DNA of 64,000 bases from Chimonanthus salicifolius. Taxonomy: Eukaryota; Streptophyta; Magnoliopsida; Laurales; Calycanthaceae. The stretch covers positions 40,360,069 through 40,424,068 of the forward strand of contig CM023535.1 of the NCBI GenBank assembly GCA_013350335.1. Direction: 5' to 3'. The notes beneath the pieces were generated by a model. It did no database searches and had not been told where the DNA came from. It worked only from the letters and a program-made list of their open reading frames with translations. Both the position numbers and the translations under genes were made by a program. Positions 23,101 to 32,887 of this stretch are shown here, piece after piece (position 1 is the first letter of the stretch; each line of letters opens with the position of its first letter).

Positions 23101-26100
23101 CATGGAACAAATTGGTGGGTTTGATTTGGATATGGCCAATAGGAGGGGTGTTGGGTGGACTAAGTGTCGGTATGCTATTGGAGTATTATGTGATAAGAGG
23201 AGTGACATGTCAACTAAAGGATGTTTTTGTAAGAAAATAGTAACAATTGCAATCTTATATGTAGTTGAATGTTGGGTCATAAAAGACAATAGAATTAAAA
23301 ATGGAAATGAGTGCACTAGAGAAGGCCTAGATGTTGCTCTATTAGAAAGAAGAATGTTGGTTAAGATGGTTTGGGCATATTTATAGGAGACTAGATGTAA
23401 CTCTAATATGAAGAGTCAAAGGATTATGAGTAGAATGTACTAGGAGAAGGGGGAGACCAATAAAGATGTGGATTGAGTTGTAAGACAATCATATGATATG
23501 ATAAAGTATGGGGTGACAGAGAAACATGGTTATCGATGGGTTGGTTGGAAAGTTAGAACATGAAAAGCTTTAGGACAAAAGCTTTGATGATGATTGTGAT
23601 GAGCCTCAAAAATTGCAGAAAAATCCTATGCTTATATTGTTTTATGTCCATGTGCTAATTTTAAATAGGCAGATAGGATGGGATTTCACTGATTGACATC
23701 TAGATGTGTTATTCTTCGGGCAGGGGCGGGGTTAGGAGTAAATATTTTAGTTGGCAAAGTAATTATATATGCAATGAGACTAGTGTGATTGGAATGTCCA
23801 TGCAATTTTGATAGAATCATGAATTATTCTTGTCATAGATAAATTATTTCTCTTATTATTTTGGTTTGGTATGTGGAATCATGGTGAAATGCGCATTCAC
23901 ACACTTGTGGCTTTATTCCCATGTATTTTGATCTTTCATATTAAAAAGAAGTTCTATTCTCACGCACGCATGCACTGTATACTGCACATGTGCAAAATGT
24001 TTTGTCGAGAACCTCTTCAGAGTTTTCATGGTGAGAACCCCTCATGTAGGACCCAACTTGAGCTCCATTTGCACCCTTTACAATCTTATTACCCCTACCC
24101 ACCCATGAATTGGATTTATACCCAATTGGATCCCATACTTACAGTAATCCCAGCATTGGATTTAAACTTGATACACTTGCACCCTTGTTTGCCATTGATT
24201 TTTTAGGCATTTATGCCTACAAAATCTTGATCGGTTCAAATTATTTTTAATCCAAAAATTTTATGGCCTTCAAATAATGACTTTATTAAACCCAAAGGGG
24301 TTGGAGTGATGGCCAGGAACCCACCGTAGGAAGTGGGAGTCCTGAGTTCAATTCCCACTCCACAAAGGGCCACTCCCCGTAGATTTATCTGGTGTGTGTG
24401 GTTAGGGAGGCTTGCACATGCCCTGAGAACTAGTCGAGCGCTGTAAAATGCCTTGGACACCTCGATCATCAAAAAAAAAAAAAATCTAGGTTTGACACTA
24501 AAAAGTGGATTTGGAAAATATTTTCTGGACTGCCTATATGATGCCCATATAGCCAATATCAGTTCTTTTATATGCACATGGGAACTCAGCCTACGTATGC
24601 AGTATGAGTTCATTATGAGGTTTACATCATCCATGCAAGAAATCTTTTTGTCAAATACTGACTTTGTTATGGATTTCTGTCTAAGCTTGTCTATAAGGTT
24701 TTAAATTGTCAAGTGTTGATACTTTTTAGAGAACCTTGTGTTCTGTATGTATTTGTATTTAATGTCCATGAAACACAGACATTTAAACTCAAACTTGTTC
24801 AACTTTTGTTTTACTAATAAGTTTTTAAATGGTTCTAGTACTGATATAGAAGCTTTGCAAACAGTTTTGAGAATGTTACATTCTGGAGGAGTAAGGAGGC
24901 TGCCGATCAGCACTTGAGTATTGAGAATAATACAGGATTGATTCAAGCAATTATTTTTGAAGCAGCCGACCGGGATGATATTGGTGGCTCTGCTTATGGG
25001 GGCCAGAGATCTCTTTGCTGCACTCCAGATCTTGCGAAGCTTGTAGGTTGCAAAGAAGGTGATATCCTTAGAAGACCTTCTTCTGGCAATCTCAACTGGC
25101 CTGCTGTATTAAGTATACATTTCAGTGGAGATTCTTTATCTATGAAAATGGAGCCTACAGATGTTACTATAACAAAGACCGGAATGTATAACTTATTCTT
25201 TATATCCTGTGATCCAGATCTCAAGGGATTAGTGATGAGTGGAAAGACGATTTGGAAAAACCCCAGTGGTTATTTGCCAGGGAGGATGGCCCCATTGATG
25301 AGTTTTTATATATTCATGTCTCTAGCATATTTGCTCCTCAGTCTAATTTGGGTCTCTCAGTACATTAGATTTCAGAAGGATATACTGCAGATTCAGAACT
25401 GTATCACCTTAGTTATTGTGCTTGGCTTATTTGAAATGGTCCTTTGGTACTTGGAGTATTCGAACTTTAACAGCACTGGAATGAGGCCTGTTGGACTCTC
25501 AGTTTTGGTAGTGACAGTTGGAGCTGTGAGGAAAACAGTTTCCCGTCTTCTTATATTGTGTGTATCTATGGGATATGGTGTTGTCCGCCCTACTCTTGGT
25601 GGTCTTACCTCAAAGGTGCTTCTGATTGGTTTGACATACTTCCTGGCATCTGAGTTCCTGGATATTGCAGAGAATGTAGGGATCATCAATGACATTTCAG
25701 GGAAAGCAAGACTCTTCCTTGTGCTCCCTGATGCATTCCTGGATGCATTTCTAATACTGTGGATTTTCACTTCTCTTTCTAAGACATTGGAGAAACTACA
25801 GGTACAATAACATTTTCATGAACAAAATTCTCCAATAGCCTTTATGTGGGGCCTGATTTGGTGACAGATCAGGGGGTTGAGTGGGATGCAAAGACCGCCG
25901 GGCCGCGGTTTTGATAACATCTAGTTAAAATACAATTTCTTTTTGATGTCATGCATTTTGGTTTATTTTTGAGGGATTTGCTTTTAATTTTGTTTCTTGT
26001 AATGCACTGGACAAAATTTTTTTGTATTCCTATTTTGAAATAAAGTTGTTATTACCTAATGAAAAGAACTAGTAAAAGAAAATAAAGCCACTTCACCATT

Positions 26101-29100
26101 TGTTTGTATTGAGCCTCTGTTGACCACACTGTATGGTGTTTCCATATAGAGATCTTTTTGGGGCCCAACTGAAACCACAACCATTCAGGATAGATGGGCC
26201 ATAAGCAGGCTGCCTTATATAACAAGTGATCTGCGTACATAACAATAAGATGGTATTCAACTGTAAGCAATTGCTTGATATGGGCAGAATCTTTTTGTAT
26301 TCCTATTTTGAAATAAGGTTCTTTCCTGTTAAATGTCTAGGTTTGGAGATGATACACAAACCCTTTTTAGTTGAAGCACAAGTTCTTCCTGTTCTGGTAT
26401 TTAAACAGAACAAATGTGTACTAATATGTATCAAATTAGAAAGAACGGGAGCTTCTACCACACATACAATGTTCTGGTGTTCTATACTGATCCTATTTCA
26501 ATTTCCAGGCAAGGAGGAGTTCTATTAAGTTGGATATTTATAGGAAATTTTCAAATGCATTAGCAATAGCTGTCGTTGCTTCAGTCGTTTGGATCGGTTA
26601 TGAGGTATGAATTTCAGTTTCTGTAGAGTTCTATTTGTACTTTGCTCTGGTGATTTTACTTCAAAATCAACATACTTTTAGTACTGAACCCTAATTTTTC
26701 CACTTCATTAAGAAACTACTTTGATCTTGCCCTGTTGAAGAGTTTCATATTTCCTTTCAATAAAGGAGTTCCATATTGACGTATATTTATATTGGAAGAC
26801 ATTTTGTTTTCTTAAAGAATTAAAAAGTTGGGCCACCTAAATGATGGTCATCTGCAGAATGCTGGTCCAAAGAAATGCATTATTTTTAGTGGGTAAGCTA
26901 TGATTAAACAGTGGATACTGATGGATCCTTGTTTGGGAGTATGTCACCAACCTCAAGAATTAACAAACTTATCTGCCTTGGTGAACTACACTTTGGTGGC
27001 ATGAAGGGCAGCAATTGTTTTCAACATTTGAGTCTATGGCCGAGTTGTTTCTTTGTTTGTGATCACGAAAACAAATGAATGATTATGGATTTAAAAAACA
27101 GGTTCAGACCTCATACTTTTATCCTCCAAAACAATGAACGTCTACCAACATAGTCCAAACCAATTCTCATCCATTTTTCTGGAAGTTTGTTTAGAAATTA
27201 AAAAGATAACAATTTTATGCTTAATTTTTAATAAAAATTAATTGTAATAACTGTAGGTAGTATTCATTACCCTAAAAGGCAATATTACTATGAAGTTGTT
27301 AAGAGGTAAGGGCAAAATGGAGGTTATGTATGTGGCTTCTATCTAGTAAGGAGTTCAAGGGACTTAAACCTGCTGATTTCCTAGCGTCATGGGAGGGTTG
27401 TTTGTCTGGAGCTCGTAGGATGGCTAGACCTTCTGTCCTTGGAACCATAGTGGTCTAACTTCGTTGGCCTTCACAGAGTCAGTTGGGGTTAGGGACTCAA
27501 ATGAGGCGGAACTCCTTAGTATGAGAAGAGCATTGATCATTTGGAAAGTCTTCGGACATGTCTCATTAGTAATTGAAAAGGATTCGACAAACGCAATTAA
27601 ATGGGCCAAGGGACTAAAGTGACCCCCCCTGGAGATTGATTACCACAAGAAGGGAAATTAGGGCTTTAGCATTGGATTGGATGTTTCCTTTGTTCAAATC
27701 AACCGCACAACGAATGGCGCGGTAAACTTCTTTGCCAAAAATGGAATAAAAAATTCAATCTCCGGGGTGTTCTTTATTTGAAAAATGCAGATTTTGAGCA
27801 TCGATTTTTGCATAGATGTTGATGAATGTTTATATTTTTGATGTAGTTCGTTGTTAGTTGCTTGCTACGTTTTTATTTCTTGGTTTTTATCTTTTCTAGA
27901 TCTTTTTACTTGATGTTCTTGTACTACTTTTCGTTATCAATAATATCTTGTTACCTCTCAAAAAAAAAAAAAATTCAGTTGTGGAGTCCATAGTAGACCA
28001 AATGGATCCAAATCTCCCCACACCCATCTACTCTCCTCAATTACACCTGTACTCAATTTGACACCAATTTGACTTTTAAAGACATTGATCTAACTTGATA
28101 AATTTTCATCACTGGGTAAATATAAAATTGTGAGTTCCTTAAAAAACATGGCTTCTCTTATCCAATAAAGATGAAATCCATAAGCATCATATAGAATCCA
28201 AGGCCTCTCACACCCATTCATGCGAGCTCAAATGGCACCTAGTGGCCGTTTGCTCCAAACTTTGTCCAAAGAAATCTGCCCCCAAGGTAACATAAATATG
28301 CATGATCATTAGATCTTCAGGATTCTCTCCACTTGCAAAATAATATTGCATTACATTGCAGTGCCAATACACGATGGATGCCCAACTCAAAAAAGGATGC
28401 CTGTCATGTTGTAATGGATAACAACACAAAGATTTGGGGAGCAATCTAACTTCACAATTATTGTGGTTCTGGAATTATTGTGGTATTTCTCTCATGTGAA
28501 CACTAGGTGTATCAACCAAGTATTACATGGGATTGTTCTCATGTAAACACTTATTGTTGAACAGGACTGTTCTTTTATGTGGATGCTAAGTATATCAGGA
28601 AGTATTAGAATGGGTCTGCTCTCGTTTTAACACTAGATGTCTCTCATGTAATAAATGGGTAAGATACAAAGTATTCCACTCTAGCTTCAAATAGTCATGT
28701 AGTTTTGGAACCATTGTTAGGGCTGCTGCCATGTTAATCGGATTGTTATCATGTGATTACCAAGTGTTGAACAGGACCAGAATGGGTCTGCTTTGATCGT
28801 ACCACTAAATGTCTCAGGATCTATTTCTTTCCTTTCACTAATGCTGACTCCTTACTGCAGGTTTACTTCAAAGCTACAGATCCTTTTAATGAACGGTGGC
28901 AGAGTGCTTGGATCATCACTGCCTTTTGGGACATACTTGCCTTTGGGTTGCTGTGTGTTATCTGCTATCTCTGGTCACCATCTCAAAATTCACAACGGTA
29001 GGAGGTTTGGATTCTTCTTTATAATCTTAGTCATTTGAATCGTTGCTCTCTCCATGACTTGGATGCATTTCAACACCAGGTATGCCTACTCAGATGAAGT

Positions 29101-29254
29101 AGGAGAAGAAGCTGAGGAGGAAGAAGCTCAGTCTCTAACCAGAGGAACATCAGAAGGTGATTTTGCATTAGTCAAGCAAGAGAAAGAGATAAGTCTAGGG
29201 AGCACAGATGTTCTCAATGCAGAAAATGGCCCAGAAGAAGATAAGAGAGAATAA
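15581..29254 (+). CDS. GOLD-domain seven-transmembrane protein, TMEM87 / lung-7TM family (5 exons, 530 aa)
   Basis: Exons are 15581-15828, 24865-25801, 26509-26604, 28861-28997 and 29080-29254. All junctions are GT-AG and the sum is 1,593 nt, exactly 530 codons plus stop. Residues 1-32 form a signal peptide (hydrophobic FLSSISLISFFLSS, cleavage after VHA). About 33-222 form the luminal GOLD-like domain with paired cysteines (CCTP, SCDP) and the signature WKNPSGYLPG at about 213-222. Seven membrane helices follow at roughly 223-249, 262-280, 290-315, 328-350, 365-385, 408-427 and 445-467, then an acidic cytosolic tail (EEAEEEEA) ending DKRE. SMGYGVVRPTLGG after helix 3 is family-typical. Known relatives sit in the Golgi/endomembrane system, and a trafficking or sensing role is inferred. 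Intron 1 (9,036 bp) is full of transposons, yet no exon is damaged, so I expect a functional gene. Confidence 0.92.
16374..16580 (-). pseudogene. Unidentified coding-like fragment in intron 1
   Basis: The minus strand carries about 68 open codons (TEREFNGKDITTRLL..., ...EELSGQAIFNEPLY...). After a stop, coding-like text continues leftwards toward 16200 (KQKRKRKQLKIDRN). Composition looks protein-like rather than intronic, but I do not recognise the family. It ends at the target duplication of the LTR element that follows. It may be a captured gene piece or a retrocopy remnant. Confidence 0.35.
17036..17048 (-). other. Primer-binding site (initiator Met tRNA)
   Basis: The plus strand reads GGCTCTGATACCA, the complement of TGGTATCAGAGCC, two bases from the LTR boundary at 17051. 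This fixes the orientation and the 5' LTR of the element. Confidence 0.85.
17103..17134. repeat. Homopolymer of 32 G
   Basis: An unbroken G run on the sense strand of intron 1. It lies where sister LTRs have only a 6-8 base G run (GAGGGGGGTGAATA). Likely slippage expansion, and a strong candidate for G-quadruplex formation. Its exact length may also be an assembly artefact. Confidence 0.9.
18924..19250 (-). mobile_element. L1-type LINE 3' fragment, minus strand
   Basis: The plus strand starts with a poly-T run (the poly-A tail) and then GCAACAGTAATGAGAGAATTC, a usual plant LINE 3' end. On the minus strand near 19148-19197 the frame reads APRSANSIADFLAKMG, the C-terminal motif of the LINE RNase H domain. 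The fragment is 5'-truncated and non-functional. Confidence 0.7.
19251..19982. other. Intron 1 stretch, unassigned
   Basis: AT-rich. Overlapping open frames of 113-114 codons on both strands (19631-20057) mirror each other and carry no recognisable motif, so I do not call them. Confidence 0.4.
19983..20400 (+). repeat. Diverged tandem duplication, ~240-bp period
   Basis: ACTTCTATATGGG followed by TTTGGGAAGAAGTTTGCACG and TTAAAGGGGGA (19985-20045) recurs as ACTTCTATATGGGG, TTTGGGAGGAAGTTGGCATG and TTAAAGGGGGA (20227-20286). Homology continues through the TTTTCATTGTTTAGATCA / TTTTTATTGTTTAGATTA segments to about 20400. Confidence 0.65.
20401..20899. other. Intron 1 stretch, unassigned
   Basis: AT-rich with T-runs around 20700-20820. 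Possibly part of the degenerate LINE that follows. Nothing firm seen. Confidence 0.3.
20900..21720 (+). pseudogene. Degenerate RTE-clade LINE, 3' part
   Basis: Broken frames spell the C-terminal part of an RTE reverse transcriptase: a VEAFETNNLKISRTKMKYM-like segment near 20930, a KWRF-like segment near 21090, KWMCAVTREDKI near 21314 and LRWFGHICR near 21412. The last of these is the RTE hallmark after the RT domain. Many stops and frameshifts, long dead. A TRIM is inserted at its right side. Confidence 0.65.
21723..22649 (+). mobile_element. TRIM (miniature LTR retrotransposon), 927 bp, TSD CCTAA
   Basis: LTRs 21723-21891 (169 bp) and 22492-22649 (158 bp) both begin TGATAGAATATCTTAG and end ATTTTATTTTCACA. 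They differ mainly by an 11-bp indel near 21745. Directly after the 5' LTR is TGGTACAGAGCC (21892-21903), a Met-tRNA primer site lacking one base. A purine run CGGGGGCG precedes the 3' LTR. Perfect CCTAA duplications lie at 21718-21722 and 22650-22654. The 600-bp interior has no coding capacity, so it must have moved with enzymes supplied in trans. It lies in sense orientation in intron 1. Confidence 0.9.
22245..22432 (+). repeat. Imperfect ~38-bp repeats inside the TRIM
   Basis: Five diverged units of TTCATCCAACAAATCTTC followed by GCAGCCAGTTAGTGCATTGC, at about 22245, 22284, 22323, 22360 and 22400. Confidence 0.6.
22655..22979. other. Intron 1 stretch, short repeats only
   Basis: Contains two copies of CTAGAATATCTAGTGCTG (near 22747 and 22851) in otherwise unassigned AT-rich sequence. 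Confidence 0.4.
22980..23610 (+). pseudogene. Second degenerate RTE-clade LINE fragment
   Basis: A plus-strand frame (23048-23386) reads RGVGWTKCRYAIGVLCDKR, VVECWVIKD, TREGLDVALLERRMLVKMVW. These correspond to the post-RT region of RTE elements (WxxWRxAxGVLCDRR, ECWxxK and RWxGH blocks). Decay continues to about 23600. The fragment parallels the one at 20900-21720, so they may be two insertions or one old duplicated copy. Confidence 0.65.
23611..24296. other. Intron 1 stretch, unassigned
   Basis: Mixed sequence. The open frame at 23871-24206 has no motif and low coding character. Confidence 0.35.
24297..24484 (+). mobile_element. tRNA-derived SINE-like element
   Basis: A 188-bp unit starting GGGGTTGGAGTGATGGCCAG with an internal polymerase III B-box-like GAGTTCAATTCC (24344-24355) about 35 bases downstream of a weak A-box-like region. 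It is followed by a non-tRNA body and a 16-base A tail after GATCATC. I could not match a target duplication. Confidence 0.6.
24865..25801 (+). CDS. Exon 2: most of the GOLD domain and helices 1-5
   Basis: The acceptor TTTGCAAACAG precedes TTTTGAGAATG, giving FENVTFWRSKEAAD and then 296 further uninterrupted codons. The exon ends GAAACTACAG before GTACAA. Reading on into the intron reaches a stop after two codons. At 937 nt it is the largest exon and shows no substitution that would break the family signatures. Confidence 0.92.
26019..26316 (+). repeat. 25-bp direct repeat in intron 2
   Basis: TTTTTGTATTCCTATTTTGA plus AATAA occurs at 26019-26043 and 26292-26316, 273 bp apart. It may be an unusually long target duplication around an unidentified insertion, or a local duplication. 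Confidence 0.7.
26509..26604 (+). CDS. Exon 3: cytosolic loop and helix 6
   Basis: Acceptor ATTTCCAG, 32 codons (starting ARRSSIKLDIYRKF and ending VVWIGYE), donor GTATGA. The basic stretch after helix 5 and the WIG motif match the family. Confidence 0.88.
26605..27355. other. Left part of intron 3, unassigned
   Basis: Ordinary AT-rich intron sequence. No element end or coding remnant recognised. Confidence 0.4.
27356..27973 (+). mobile_element. L1-type LINE 3' end in intron 3
   Basis: The plus strand encodes a broken RNase H domain: DSNEAELLS at 27494-27520, KDSTNAIKWAK near 27578-27610 and NFFAKNG near 27725. These are followed by a 3' UTR ending GTTATCAATAATATCTTG and a 13-base A tail (27961-27973). 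5'-truncated and dead. Confidence 0.7.
27974..28469. other. Middle of intron 3, unassigned
   Basis: No recognisable element. The minus-strand frame at 28208-28444 has no supporting motif. Confidence 0.35.
28470..28830 (+). repeat. Degenerate repeats near the end of intron 3
   Basis: Recurring pieces such as TTCTCATGTGAACACTAGGTG, TTGTTCTCATGTAAACACTT, GTTGAACAGGAC and AGAATGGGTCTGCT (28609, 28780) suggest an old tandem array with units of about 50-90 bp. Confidence 0.5.
28861..28997 (+). CDS. Exon 4: luminal loop and helix 7
   Basis: Acceptor CTTACTGCAG, then VYFKATDPFNERW and helix 7 (AWIITAFWDILAFG onward), ending LWSPSQNSQ plus CG before donor GTAGGA. Phase 2, completed by G of exon 5. 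Confidence 0.9.
29080..29254 (+). CDS. Exon 5: acidic C-terminal tail
   Basis: Acceptor CAACACCAG. It encodes RYAYSDEVGEEAEEEEAQSL onward and ends DKRE then TAA. Short soluble tail rich in Glu and Ser, no further domain. Confidence 0.88.
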
Positions 29255-29554
29255 TCTGGAGCAGTCATATATGCACAGTGCGAAGAACAAGAGGTTTTGG
29301 GTTGATTTCCCTATCCTTGTCTTTCAGATTGTAATTCTTTCGCATTTGCTTGAGCCATTTTAGGATAGAGATGGCCCGATGCCAATTGGTCGGGAGACCC
29401 AAACATGTAACATTTTTTTCCACAACGCCAGAAAACTTACCGTTTCACTGCGTGTATGCTGCTCCTGTGTTCAGGATGTATTGTAAATCCCTCCTTAGAT
29501 ATGTGGCCTGTAATCAATTGATTGAGAATCCCAAACAGGTATTATTTTTTCCAC
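29255..29554 (+). other. 3' UTR and downstream flank of the TMEM87-like gene
   Basis: Follows the stop codon. The segment ATCTGGAGC...ATTTCCCTA...GATTGTAATTCTTTC...GATGCCAATTGG recurs in diverged form after the retrotransposon (34790-34975). A third partial copy of the CCAATTG...TTTTTTCCAC block lies at 29512-29559. Confidence 0.55.
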
Positions 29555-29559
29555 CAAAG
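29555..29559. repeat. Target-site duplication CAAAG (left)
   Basis: Repeated at 34718-34722 after the 3' LTR. Confidence 0.95.
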
Positions 29560-29948
29560 TGATAGGCCAAGGCATTCTGCAAGGAGCTATAAGCCGAATC
29601 CCAAGTACTTGGGATAAGCTTCAGTGGGTCTTGCACGTGTAGAATAACAGATAAGCTTCAGTGGGTTGTGCAGTTGAGAGTTTTACGTATGAATGGGTCC
29701 TCAGTTGGTTGAGAGTTTTACGTCACTTTTCTTTCATGCAGTTATGTTGGGTTCTTAGGTGTCCAGTTATTTGTTCCTAGTTTCTTTCATTTCAGTTTGC
29801 TTGCTTGTATGTGGCCTTGCTTATTTAAGCAGCCATCAGTTGTTAATAAAGGAAAAAAGAAATCATTTGCATTCAAATTGTGGTACTTTTCTCACCCGAA
29901 GAGAAACAAGTTATATTAGCATTTATATACTTGAGTTGGGACCTACCA
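29560..29948 (+). repeat. 5' LTR of the gypsy element
   Basis: Begins TGATAGGCC and ends GACCTACCA. It carries a TTATTTAAG box near 29820, an AATAAAG signal near 29854, and two internal GAGAGTTTTACGT copies. It differs from the 3' LTR at its fourth base (T/A) and at two C/T sites near 29669 and 29683. Confidence 0.95.
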
Positions 29949-29950
29949 TT

Positions 29951-29964
29951 TGGCCTCAGAGCCA
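29951..29964 (+). other. Primer-binding site of the gypsy element
   Basis: TGGCCTCAGAGCCA, two bases after the LTR. It matches the initiator Met tRNA primer site TGGTATCAGAGC at 10 of 12 positions. Confidence 0.85.
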
Positions 29965-29972
29965 GGTTTATC

Positions 29973-31168
29973 ATGGGAACCAATAAAAAACGTATTGAGT
30001 AGTTGGAAGATGGGCTACACAAGATGGAGTTCGGCATGGCCGATAGGCTTCGTCATGTGGAAGAGACTCTCAACCACCCCTCCGATATCTTGCTTGCAAA
30101 ACAGGAGAACCCCAACCACCGCAACCATCACCGGGAAGGCAACGACGGGGGATGATTGGTGGTATCTTCCAAAACAGCAAAGCTCGAATTTCCTCGATTT
30201 TCAGGAGATGATCCGACGGAGTGGTTCAATCGTGTGAATCAATTTTTTGAGTTCCAAAATACTCCCGAAGCCCAAAAAGTCTCCTTGGCCTCCTATCACT
30301 TGGAAGGAGAGGCCAACCAATGGTGGCAGTGGATTCCCAGGACGTTCCAAGAAGAAGGACGAGTTCTCTCGTGAGTGAATTTTGAAGACGAACTCTGGGC
30401 TCATTTTGGACCTTCGGAGTGCGAAGATTTTGAGAAGCCCTTACGCGGATAAGGCAGGTTGGTTCTTTACGCGATTATCAAAGAGAATTCGAGCTCTTGG
30501 GCAATCAAGTACAGGGATGGACGCAAAAAGCTCTTGTAGGAACTTTTATGGGCTGCTTAAGGACGGACATCTCGGATGGTATACGGATGTTTAAGCCCCA
30601 GACATTAAAAGAAGCCATCAGTTTAGCAAGAATAAAGGATGATCAACTTGCTAGACAGAGGAGGTTTGTAAGGCCTGCACCACCAATGCGAGCTCCCCTA
30701 GCTCTTCCACCTACTCATCAAGCAGCACCACCAGTCCCTGCCACTCCTGTGCGGCGACTCTCTTGGGAAGAAATGCAGCAGAGACGAGCCCAAAACTTAT
30801 GTTTCAATTGTAATGACCGATTTACTGCAGGACACAAATGTCAAGGACCAAGGATACTCATGTTGGAAGGTTACGAGGATAACGGCGACCTGTTATGCGA
30901 CAATATCATTGATGAACGGCCAGCTGGAGAGAATCATGAAGGATCTTCTGAACCCGAAATTACGCTGCATGCACTAACGGGATGGACCGTGCCCAAAACC
31001 ATGCGGATCGCTGCCAGAATCTGTGCCCACGATGTCATTGTCTTAATCGATAGCGGATCGACGCACAACTTCATTAGTAAGCGTATGGCCAATCTGCTGC
31101 GTCTACCGGTGGTGCCTATGGAAAGCTTCACAGTCCGAGTTGCTAATGGAGAAAATCTCAGTTGCTAA
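29973..31168 (+). pseudogene. gag plus protease of the gypsy element, broken
   Basis: The start codon at 29973 is followed by a stop at codon 10. The capsid-like part (FPRFSGDDPTEWFNRVNQFF, LEGEANQWW) is in the same frame after further stops at 30153 and 30372. The frame then changes near 30441-30446. A zinc knuckle CFNCNDRFTAGHKC lies at 30800-30841 and the aspartic protease motif DSGSTHNFI starts at 31049. The stop at 31166 separates this from RT. Most stops look like C-to-T or G-to-A changes at Gln, Trp or Arg codons. Confidence 0.88.
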
Positions 31169-31195
31169 GGGAGGTTTGAGGAGGTACAAATCGAT

Positions 31196-32887
31196 TTGCA
31201 GGGCACCCTTTTTTCTTTAACCCTTTATTCCTTACCTCTCACAAGGTTGGACGTAGTTTTGGGAATTCAATGGCTTGAGCTACTTGGTTCTGTGGTGTGT
31301 GATTGGAGGGAGTTAACCATGGAATTCATGTGGGAAAACCAGACCAAGAAATTGGTAGGCATCGACGGGCAACATATCCAAGCGACATCAATCGAAGAGT
31401 TGACTAAAAAAATTCATCCTAGCCATGCTCTATTTGCTCTATGCCTACAGGTTGCCAATACGGAACCACAAAAAAATATTCATTCAAGCATGCGAGAGAT
31501 ATTGCAGGAATTCCCAGATTTGTTCATAGAGCCCTCGAGCTTACCACCAACACGGGAGGTTGACCACGGCATTGCCCTTAAGGAAGGAACCGAACCGATT
31601 AATGTTCGGCCTTACAGGTATGCGCATTATCAGAAGAACGAGATCGAGAAGCAGGTCCATGATATGCTGCAATCCGGGCTTGTGCGACCCAGCACTAACC
31701 CCTTCTCATCACCTGTATTATTGGTAAAAAAGAAAGACGGGAATTGGTGCTTTTGCACAGATTATCGAGCGCTCAACGCTGCTACCATTAAAGACCGATT
31801 TCTGATCCCCACCATGGATGATATGTTGGATGAGCTCTACGGTGCTTCTTATTTTACCAAGCTTGATCTGCGGGCGGGATACCATCAGGTACGGGTTAAA
31901 CCAAGTGATATCCATAAAACTGCTTTCCGAACACATAATGGACATTACGAATACTTGGTTATGCCATTTGGCTTATGTAATGCACCTTCCACATTCCAAG
32001 CTATCATGAACTCCATCTTTCGACATCATCTTCGAAAATTCATATTAGTTTTCTTTGATGATATTTTAATCTATAGTCCGGATTGGGATCAACATTTAGT
32101 GCTTGTAAGGCAGACCTTCGAAATATTGAGGCAGCACAAATTCTTTGTTAAAGCTAGCAAGTGTGCATTTGGGTAACAAGAATTGGAGTACTTGGGGCAT
32201 ATCCTCGCTAGTCAAGGCGTGAAGGTGGATGAAAATAAAATTGTTGCTATGGTAGCCTGGCCTCGACCTACTAGCATTTCGGAATTACGTGGGTTTTTAG
32301 GTTTGACAGGGTATTACCGGAAGTTCGTCAAAGATTACGGCATTATAGCTTGGCCTCTTACCAATCTTCTCAAAAAAGGCCAATTCGGATGGCACGGAGA
32401 AGCTGAAACCGCCTTTCTTGCTCTCAAACAGGCCATGACGACCACTCCTATATTAGCCATGCCAAACTTCAACGATGCTTTCACTATTGAAACGGACGCA
32501 TCTGGGGAAGGAATTGGAGCAGTCCTGTCTCAACAAGGCAAACCAGTGGCATACATGAGTCGAGCCCTCGGAGTGACCAAGAAATCCTAGTTGACGTACG
32601 CCAAAGAGATGTTGGCTATCATCGAAGCCATACGCACCTGGCGGCCTTACCTTCTAGGCCAAAAATTCTATATTCAGACCGATCAACGTAGCGTCAAATA
32701 TTTTCTAGAGCAACGAAGAGCAACTCCGGAGCAACAAAAATGGGTTGCTAAGCTTCTGGGCTACGATTACGAGATTAAATACAGACCGGGTCGTGAGAAC
32801 TCGCAGCTGATGCTCTCTCTCGAAAACGGGGCAGTCCCATTCTCCACCATATTTTCTTTCCGCAAGTTAGCTTCTAGGAGGAAATAA
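31196..32887 (+). pseudogene. Reverse transcriptase and RNase H of the gypsy element, broken
   Basis: RT motifs are in order: KKKDGNWCFCTDYRALN, KLDLRAGYHQVRV, MPFGLCNAPSTFQ and the catalytic VFFDDILIYS (Asp-Asp codons at 32057-32062). RNase H begins with TIETDASGEGIGAVLSQ (Asp at 32495). Stops at 32174 and 32588 interrupt one otherwise continuous frame. A one-base change near 32804-32812 shifts the frame after YRPGRENS. Catalytic residues themselves are intact. Confidence 0.92.

Noticed and set aside
24297..24484. Possible tRNA gene
   Set aside because: Only the B-box region is tRNA-like. No cloverleaf or anticodon stem can be formed, and an A tail follows, so SINE fits better.
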